This document shows, one piece after another, positions 58,231 through 64,000 of a stretch of 64,000 bases of DNA (positions are counted from its first letter, which is position 1; the number at the start of each line of letters is the position of its first letter). The stretch is taken from assembly GCF_013401995.1 (NCBI RefSeq), contig NZ_JACBJI010000004.1:248001-312000 (forward strand), written 5' to 3'. Position numbers and translations under genes: made by a program. The notes beneath the pieces are model-generated. The model was not told the DNA's origin. It was given only the letters and a program-made list of their open reading frames with translations, and did no database searches. Source of the DNA: Flavobacterium agri (GTDB lineage: Bacteria; Bacteroidota; Bacteroidia; Flavobacteriales; Flavobacteriaceae).

Positions 58231-60591
58231 TTATTTCACGATCAATTTTTTGGTTGCGCTTGCCGTTCCCGAATTGATTTTCACGAAATAGATTCCCGAA
58301 TGCAAACCTGAAACATCAATCGCTTCATCATTATGTAACAGTATTTTGGCGAATACTATCGCGCCACGTACATCGGCAATCTCAACATCGAAAATAGTAT
58401 CGGTTGCCAAATGGATTTTCACCGATCCTGACGTGGGATTCGGATACAATTCCAAAGATTCCAGAGCCGTTTCCGGCGCCGACAATTGTGCAACCGTCGT
58501 TTCCACTTCGTTGGTCGGCACTGCTTCGTTGAAATCGAAAAAAATATTGGCCGAATTTGCGATGATGTCACCAATTTCTATACCCGCAATCGGTTTGATT
58601 TCATAGGTTACGAAACCTTGGCTGTCGATTTCGCTCACCGATTCGGGGACCAAATGAATTTGAGGCATCGAGAACGTCACCTGATTGCCCGAACGGCTCG
58701 CGTAATATCCATGACTGCCAAAAATCGGCCTGAACGTCGACCAATCGAGCAAATCCGAAAGTTCGTTCTCTATACGCACGTTCTGTGCTTCGGCGGTTCC
58801 CATATTCTGGAATCGGATGGTGTAATGCAAATAACCCTGCGCTTGAGTCGGCGTTATCGTCGCGCCCTCGTGCACCGTTATGTCGTTCGGGTCATAGGAA
58901 TTGATCACTGTTTGCGTCCCCGAAGCCGTGTTGTTTTCCGGGTTCACATCCGAAGCGTTGGTTACGGTCGCCGAAAGCACGACGACATCGCCTGAGTTTG
59001 CCGTTGGAGGCGTGGCTACATCGAAATAGACATAGAATTGCAATCCCGTATAGGCCGGAATCGACGAAAAAGTATATGTCAGGCTATTGAACGACGCGCT
59101 GGTAGGCATGGGAGTCGAGTTGCTGAAATCGAATTTCGCCCCATCAAAATCAATGACGACCGTTGCACCCATCGAAACTGGTGAACTGTTCATGACTTTT
59201 ATGCGATATGCAGTCTGGAATCCGGGTACGACTTGTGAATTTGGAGAAACCGTGATAGACAAATCGTTCGTGCTGCCATCGGTCGTAACGCAAAACGAAA
59301 CATTTTCATTCTGTTCTTCGGTGAACGTGATGGTTTGGGACGAGGCGGTGCCACTTACACCGGCAGGTAAGGTAGACGGGTCGAGCGCTACCGTATTATC
59401 GCCCGGCAATACGTTTTGGATATAGTAAATACCGAACGAATTCGTGTAGTACAGTGTTTCCTGTCCGTTGAAGGTGTGGATGATCGCGATTCCGGATAAA
59501 TCGGGGTCGGCATTCGTGCATCCGTTGTTGTCGATATCCACCGTCACGAAACCGTACAAAGCATTGCCTGTACAAAAATCGTAAATCAGCGACAAAGGCA
59601 CGATTTCAAAACAATTTCCGGACTGTACGCGTACCCAAAGTGTTGCGGTTCCACTTAAAAACGGCTCGGAAGTGGCAATGTCATTCACGCCGGCCTGCGC
59701 GTCCGCCATCGTCACATAAATCGTTACGATAGCACTAGGATCAGAAGTCGCGCTTACGGCAATTCCCGATAAATCGAAAGTGCCAACGCCTTCAGGTCCG
59801 CAACCGTGTATCGGGCTCAAATCATTCACCTGGATTTCGCCTATCGTTACCGTAAATTGTTCTTCGGCCGAGCACGATCCGATTTCGGCGTATACATAAA
59901 CCGTCATCGACTGCGTAATTGCCTGTCCCGGAGCCATCAAGTTTCCGGTGCCCATCGGACCCGAAAAATAGGAAGCGCCCGGAGGCAAATCGGGAAGTAT
60001 GAACGATTCGCAGGCGTAAACGTCGGGCATGCTCAAATCAGGAAGTCCGATTACGGTAACCGTAAAGGCTTGCTGGGCCGTGCAACCGCCATTCTGTGCA
60101 TACAAATACAAAGTTTGTGTCGAGGTAATCACCGTTCCCGGTGCGATAGGGAGACCGCCTCCATTAGGACTTGCGTAAAAATTTCCTGTCGATGGTGTAG
60201 GCAACGCATAGGAGCCACAGACCGTGACGTCCTCGGGCGCATAAACCACAAGGCTGCCGTCAAGATTCCACGAAATATTGAATGAGGTTACCGCAAATGC
60301 GTCGGTCTGGACATTGGTCACGCGTGCGAAAATGATTTGGGATGCGTTTCCGACGAAGTTCGCAGGATTTGCAATCGCATTTACATTCGCGTTCGCATTG
60401 CTTATGTTCGTGAAATAGCTCACCGAAAACAAAGAAGGGTTCTGGTTGCCGAGAATAATATCGTTCTGCACGGTCAAATCGAAAACTTCCCAACCGCATT
60501 GATGGATGTTCGGTGGAGTGTTGGCGACTTGCGATTTGGCCGAAAGGCTGAAAAGGCACCCGATAAGAAGCAGAAGTAGTTTTTGTTTCAT
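58231..60591 (-). CDS. T9SS-secreted multi-domain surface protein (paralogue 1)
   Basis: The 786-residue protein has a signal peptide (MKQKLLLLLIGCLFSLSAKSQ), repeated beta-sandwich segments, and a conserved domain near residues 540-690 (NSYDPNDITVHEG, YLHYTIRFQNMGTAEAQNVRIENELSDLLD, VTYEIKPIAGIEIGD, NIFFDFNEAVPTN; DUF7619-like). The end is a type A T9SS sorting domain (LELYPNPTSGSVKI, HSGIYFVKI, KKLIVK). It is probably a large cell-surface or released adhesin-like protein. I start at 60591 because a -7 box lies at 60602. Two paralogues follow in tandem. Confidence 0.85.
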   Translation of the reverse strand: MKQKLLLLLIGCLFSLSAKSQVANTPPNIHQCGWEVFDLTVQNDIILGNQNPSLFSVSYFTNISNANANVNAIANPANFVGNASQIIFARVTNVQTDAFAVTSFNISWNLDGSLVVYAPEDVTVCGSYALPTPSTGNFYASPNGGGLPIAPGTVITSTQTLYLYAQNGGCTAQQAFTVTVIGLPDLSMPDVYACESFILPDLPPGASYFSGPMGTGNLMAPGQAITQSMTVYVYAEIGSCSAEEQFTVTIGEIQVNDLSPIHGCGPEGVGTFDLSGIAVSATSDPSAIVTIYVTMADAQAGVNDIATSEPFLSGTATLWVRVQSGNCFEIVPLSLIYDFCTGNALYGFVTVDIDNNGCTNADPDLSGIAIIHTFNGQETLYYTNSFGIYYIQNVLPGDNTVALDPSTLPAGVSGTASSQTITFTEEQNENVSFCVTTDGSTNDLSITVSPNSQVVPGFQTAYRIKVMNSSPVSMGATVVIDFDGAKFDFSNSTPMPTSASFNSLTYTFSSIPAYTGLQFYVYFDVATPPTANSGDVVVLSATVTNASDVNPENNTASGTQTVINSYDPNDITVHEGATITPTQAQGYLHYTIRFQNMGTAEAQNVRIENELSDLLDWSTFRPIFGSHGYYASRSGNQVTFSMPQIHLVPESVSEIDSQGFVTYEIKPIAGIEIGDIIANSANIFFDFNEAVPTNEVETTVAQLSAPETALESLELYPNPTSGSVKIHLATDTIFDVEIADVRGAIVFAKILLHNDEAIDVSGLHSGIYFVKINSGTASATKKLIVK

Positions 60592-60601
60592 TGGTTTTTT
60601 A

Positions 60602-60609
60602 CAAATGTA
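60602..60609 (-). promoter_or_regulatory. -7 box of paralogue 1
   Basis: TACATTTG on the minus strand, 10 nt before the ATG, giving a nearly leaderless transcript. Confidence 0.6.
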
Positions 60610-60652
60610 TCTTTTTATGCCCATTATTTTGAGCGAAAGCCACTTGGCGAAA

Positions 60653-62776
60653 TTATTTCACCATCAGTTTCTTAACGGAAGATCCGTTTTCCGAAGCCAT
60701 CTTTACAAAATACAATCCCGAACTCAATCCCGAGATGTCGACGGAAACTTCATTCGAAACCAACGATAATTTTTTGGACAGGACTTTCGTACCTCTTGCA
60801 TCGGTAATTTCCATATCGAGTTGGCTTGTTTGCATAGATCGGATCGTGAATTTGCCGATCGTCGGGTTCGGATAGATCGCGAATATATCGGCGCGGCTTT
60901 CATGAGTCGAAAGCTGTTGTACGGTTGTCGTTACCGTATTGGTATCGATCGCAGGGTTCGTGTCGAAATAAATGAACGCCTGGTTCGAAATCACATCACC
61001 GACCTCGATTCCCGCTACCGGCTTGACTTCATAAATCACCCAACCATGACTGTTCGGCTCGTCGACACTTGAAGCTGGTAAATCGATATTCGGAAAGCGG
61101 AACGAAACGTTGCTGCCCGTCCTTTCGGTAAAATACGTATGGCTCGCGGCAACAGGCCTGAATGTGTCTGCATCGAGCAGTTCGTTCAATGGGTTGTCGA
61201 TCCTTATGTCAAATGCCTCGGCCGTTCCCGTATTCTGGAAGCGCACGATATAATGCAGGTAACCCGTCGCCTGGGCTGGCGATATGAATGCGCCTTCGGC
61301 AACCGAAATATCGTTCGGGTCGTATGAATTCACGACGGTTTCACTCATGGTCGCGCTATTGTTGGTCAAATCCTGGTCGCCCGAAAGCGAGGCGGTCGCG
61401 TTGAACGCAAGCACATCGCCCATAACGGTAGTCGTAGGCGTGTAAAAACTCACATAAATCGGTTGTCCGTAATTCGGTTGGACGTTGTAGTTGAACGTCA
61501 ACGTGCCCGGCACGTTCGAAACCGGCGCGAGCGAAGAAGAAACGTAACTTGTTTTAGACGCGTCGTACGTCAAAGTCACCGTTCCCGAAGCCGTAAAATT
61601 CCCCAAATTCGCTACCTGAAGGAAAACCTGTGTCGTGATGTTGGGCCTGAAATTCCCCATGGACTGCATGATCATGCGCACATCTCCATAAGGCGATTCG
61701 TTCACGCAAAAATTGGCCTGCAGTTGAGAATTGGTGAACGTATTGATGACCGTGGAAGTAGGGTTCAATACCGTAATATAAGGTTGTGTCGGCACCGGCG
61801 CGACGGTATTGGCTCCAACGGGAACATTCGTGAACATATAATTGCCGTTGGCATTGGTGTAAGCATAGGATGTCTGGCCATCGAACGTGCGCGACATTTT
61901 GCAGTTTTGAAGCCCCGGATCAGAGACGTCGCAAGTCGATCCGTTTTGGCTGATGCCTACTTTTCCGTAAATCGTGTTTGGCGTGCAGGTTTGGAAATGA
62001 AGCGTCAGCGGTTGGATGTTCGTACAGAAAGATTGCAGCAATACCCAAACGATTTCGCCTTCCGTTCCTGGATAAGCCTCGGGGTTAGCAATGGGATTGA
62101 TCATGTTCATCGCATCTTCCTGCGTATGGTAAAACGTCATCGCACTTGTGGTAGAAATTGCCTGCGTCAAGTTGAAATTTTCGTCTCCTACGCAATTGGT
62201 CATGGTAGGTTCCCACAAAATAGGCGTGGTGTCTACCAAAACATAAAACTGCACTTCAGAATAACAATCGTCGTTGCCCGCATACCAATACATGTAACCG
62301 TTCGTACTTGTCCACGGGGTAATCATGGCGCCCGGCGGATATTGAAATCCCGTACCGAAAGGACCCGTGTAGAAAGCACCGAATTCGACATCAGGCAACT
62401 GGGCCGTCTCACATGCCCAAATATCTCCGATTATCGGGGTGTAATTGGGTAAATCCCAAACCGTCTTGAAATTCGAAATAGCAAAATTCGCTGAACTGTT
62501 AGATGTGACGCGCGCGTATACCGTGACCATTCCGCCGCAACAATAATTCAAAAGACCGGGAATCGCATTTACATTGGCAACGGCATCGGCTTCGTACAAG
62601 TGGTACGTCACGGTGAAATTAGCCGGATTTTGCGCACCTAGAACGAAAGGCGTCATCGATTGCACATTTGCGGGCGCTTGGTTGCACACATAAACGCCGG
62701 GCGCTTGATAAGCCGTTTGTCCGTTGGAGAAAACAAAACAGATCAAGGCGAAAATCGAGAGTAAAGTTTGTTTCAT
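60653..62776 (-). CDS. T9SS-secreted multi-domain surface protein (paralogue 2)
   Basis: The 707-residue protein has a signal peptide (MKQTLLSIFALICFVFSNGQ) and the same architecture as paralogue 1. The N-terminal part has spaced Cys residues (YVCNQAP, YCCGGM, WACETAQ, PNTIYGKVG). Then come NFCVNESPYGDVRM, the conserved domain NSYDPNDISVAEGAFI to YIVRFQNTGTAEAFDIRIDNP and VIYEVKPVAGIEVGDVISNQAFIYFDTN, and a T9SS sorting domain (AIYPNPTIGKFTI, SSGLYFVKM, KKLMVK). It diverged strongly from paralogue 1 outside the C-terminal third. Confidence 0.85.
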   Translation of the reverse strand: MKQTLLSIFALICFVFSNGQTAYQAPGVYVCNQAPANVQSMTPFVLGAQNPANFTVTYHLYEADAVANVNAIPGLLNYCCGGMVTVYARVTSNSSANFAISNFKTVWDLPNYTPIIGDIWACETAQLPDVEFGAFYTGPFGTGFQYPPGAMITPWTSTNGYMYWYAGNDDCYSEVQFYVLVDTTPILWEPTMTNCVGDENFNLTQAISTTSAMTFYHTQEDAMNMINPIANPEAYPGTEGEIVWVLLQSFCTNIQPLTLHFQTCTPNTIYGKVGISQNGSTCDVSDPGLQNCKMSRTFDGQTSYAYTNANGNYMFTNVPVGANTVAPVPTQPYITVLNPTSTVINTFTNSQLQANFCVNESPYGDVRMIMQSMGNFRPNITTQVFLQVANLGNFTASGTVTLTYDASKTSYVSSSLAPVSNVPGTLTFNYNVQPNYGQPIYVSFYTPTTTVMGDVLAFNATASLSGDQDLTNNSATMSETVVNSYDPNDISVAEGAFISPAQATGYLHYIVRFQNTGTAEAFDIRIDNPLNELLDADTFRPVAASHTYFTERTGSNVSFRFPNIDLPASSVDEPNSHGWVIYEVKPVAGIEVGDVISNQAFIYFDTNPAIDTNTVTTTVQQLSTHESRADIFAIYPNPTIGKFTIRSMQTSQLDMEITDARGTKVLSKKLSLVSNEVSVDISGLSSGLYFVKMASENGSSVKKLMVK

Positions 62777-62792
62777 GGTTAGGATGTTTTCT

Positions 62793-62800
62793 CAAATATA
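62793..62800 (-). promoter_or_regulatory. -7 box of paralogue 2
   Basis: TATATTTG on the minus strand, 16 nt before the ATG at 62776. Confidence 0.6.
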
Positions 62801-62871
62801 CTTTCGCAATCAAATAGTTGTATACTGACATTGATGATATGACAGTTTTTGATGAGAATTTGTTCCTATTT

Positions 62872-62905
62872 AAAAAAAAAATCCCGAACTGTGTCGGGAT
62901 TTTCT
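62872..62905 (-). terminator. Intrinsic terminator of paralogue 3
   Basis: On the minus strand AAAATCCCGA pairs with TCGGGATTTT and is followed by a long T-run. It separates the transcription of paralogue 3 from that of paralogue 2. Confidence 0.85.
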
Positions 62906-62924
62906 TATAGGATGATTTTAGTGA

Positions 62925-64000
62925 TTATCTGATTATGAGCTTTTTCGTCAAAGAAGCGTTTTCGGAAGACAGTTTTACAAAATAAAGCCCCGAACTCAAT
63001 CCAGAAATATCGACAACGCTTTCATTTTGAATAGGTGTAAGTCGTTTAGACAATACGGTTGAACCGCGCACATCGGTTATTTCCATGTCCAATTGATTGT
63101 TTTCGACAGATCGGATTATAAAACTTCCAGAAGCCGGATTCGGATACAGCACGAAAACATCGCTTTGATTTTCGGGCGTTGAAAGTTGCTCGACGGTCGT
63201 CGTTGCCGTATTGGTTACGATCGCAGGATTGAAATCGAAATAGATTTCGGCCGTATTTTCGATAGTGTCACCGAGTTGGATGCCCGCAACCGGTTTGATT
63301 TCGTAGACGATGTATCCGTGACTTGCAGGTTCGTCATCCTGTTCGGCCGCCAAATTGATGCCGTAAAAATTGAACGTGACCTGGTTGCCATCGCGATTGG
63401 CCAGATAAGCATGGCTCGACGCGACAGGCCTGAACGTATTCCAATCGAGCAGGTCGGCTAGCTCATTTTCAAGTCTTACGTTGACCGCAGGCGCCGTGCC
63501 CGTATTTTGGAAACGGATCGTATAATGCAGATAATCTGAAGCCTGTTGAGGCGTGATCGATGTTCCTTCATGTACGGTAATGTCGTTCGGATCGTATGAA
63601 TTTACGACCGTTTGGTTCAACACGCTTACGTTGTTGTTAGGATTGATGTCGTTGGCGATAGAAACCGTGGCGTTAAAATGCAACACATCGCCCGAATTGG
63701 CCGTTGGTGGCGTCTCGACATTGAATTGTATGGGAATGTACAAAGATCCGAACGCTTCGATATCGGTAAAATTCACGGTAATCGAACCTGTGCTCGCAGA
63801 AGCCGGAGCCGGAGAACTCGAAACAAAATTGAGTTTGGCCTCGTCGTATGTAAGCGTTACGCTTCCCGAAATCGGCAAAGCGCCACCATTGTGCACATAA
63901 ATCGTATAATGTGCGGCAAAACCCGGAACGGCGCCCCAATTGGCGTAGAGGAATATACCGGCATCCATGAAATCATTTGCATCATTCACGCAGAAATTCG
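62925..64000 (-). CDS. T9SS-secreted multi-domain surface protein (paralogue 3, 5' end outside window)
   Basis: The frame stays open to the right edge; the residues NFC-VNDANDF at the edge match the middle of paralogue 2 (NFCVNESPYG), so the GTG near 63989 is not a real start. The visible part carries the shared conserved domain (NSYDPNDITVHEGTSI, YLHYTIRFQNTGTAPAVNVRLENELADLLDW, VYEIKPVAGIQLGDTIENTAEIYFDFN) and the T9SS sorting domain (VLYPNPASGSFII, SSGLYFVKL, KKLIIR). About 358 codons are visible. Confidence 0.85.
   Translation of the reverse strand, partial: NFCVNDANDFMDAGIFLYANWGAVPGFAAHYTIYVHNGGALPISGSVTLTYDEAKLNFVSSSPAPASASTGSITVNFTDIEAFGSLYIPIQFNVETPPTANSGDVLHFNATVSIANDINPNNNVSVLNQTVVNSYDPNDITVHEGTSITPQQASDYLHYTIRFQNTGTAPAVNVRLENELADLLDWNTFRPVASSHAYLANRDGNQVTFNFYGINLAAEQDDEPASHGYIVYEIKPVAGIQLGDTIENTAEIYFDFNPAIVTNTATTTVEQLSTPENQSDVFVLYPNPASGSFIIRSVENNQLDMEITDVRGSTVLSKRLTPIQNESVVDISGLSSGLYFVKLSSENASLTKKLIIR

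Noticed and set aside
61463..62452. Plus-strand open frame (329 codons) within T9SS paralogue 2
   Set aside because: Its Arg-rich composition is typical of an antisense frame, and it sits opposite a well-supported gene.
1..64000. tRNA, rRNA, insertion sequence or prophage genes
   Set aside because: I looked for cloverleaf-type sequences, transposase and integrase motifs and found none that I could support.

Overview
The window looks like a chromosomal segment of a Flavobacteriaceae bacterium close to Flavobacterium. It carries gldD and gldE (gliding motility), several secreted proteins with C-terminal type IX secretion (T9SS) sorting domains, a TonB-dependent receptor under a TPP riboswitch, and many promoters of the Bacteroidota type (TAnnTTTG at -7, often with TTG about 17-19 nt upstream). 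By eye the base composition is richer in G+C than most Flavobacterium, but it was not computed. No rRNA, tRNA, CRISPR array, insertion sequence or prophage was recognised.

Layout. 1-3.3 kb: C-terminally cut gene for a large outer-membrane protein. 3.3-6.1 kb: two Crp/Fnr-family paralogues flanked by three copies of one 48-bp promoter module that also reads into a small monooxygenase and a DJ-1/PfpI protein. 6.1-8 kb: aspartate kinase and a GNAT acetyltransferase. 8.2-14.8 kb: a set of mostly exported hydrolases plus an alginate-export-type porin, probably an accessory catabolic operon. 15-19.2 kb: a TPR histidine kinase translationally coupled to a sigma-54 activator. 19.3-31.2 kb: mostly housekeeping genes (fbp, dCMP deaminase, S41 peptidase, MarC, DUF3109, HIT, greA) with an inserted ArsR/luciferase-like pair that shares an operator.

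31.4-36.5 kb holds a Cys-rich lipoprotein and two GH92 mannosidases. 36.7-43.4 kb holds the TPP-riboswitch TonB receptor and an overlapping five-gene cluster (PPTase, GGGP synthase, PnuC family, DUF4301, ArfB). 44-50 kb holds ahcY, rpmA/rplU and an M16 peptidase pair (active plus degenerate subunit). 50-56.3 kb holds a DMT transporter, a heavy-metal-domain lipoprotein, the gldD-gldE-ssb-mutY block, HU and a 30-residue basic ORF. 56.6-64 kb holds RNase G and three tandem paralogous T9SS cargo proteins, the last cut by the window edge.

Intergenic space carries at least four repeat families: long cacgaat hairpins between convergent genes, gacctaacag hairpins, the 20-mer TTCCGAGCGCAGTCGAGGAA, and a GC-rich palindromic element. 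Two of these have become part of the coding start of the TonB receptor. The most promising regulatory observations are the triplicated 48-bp promoter module (4.0-5.0 kb), the shared ArsR operator (20.4/20.75 kb) and a terminator-like hairpin at the very start of the predicted greA transcript (31.25 kb).
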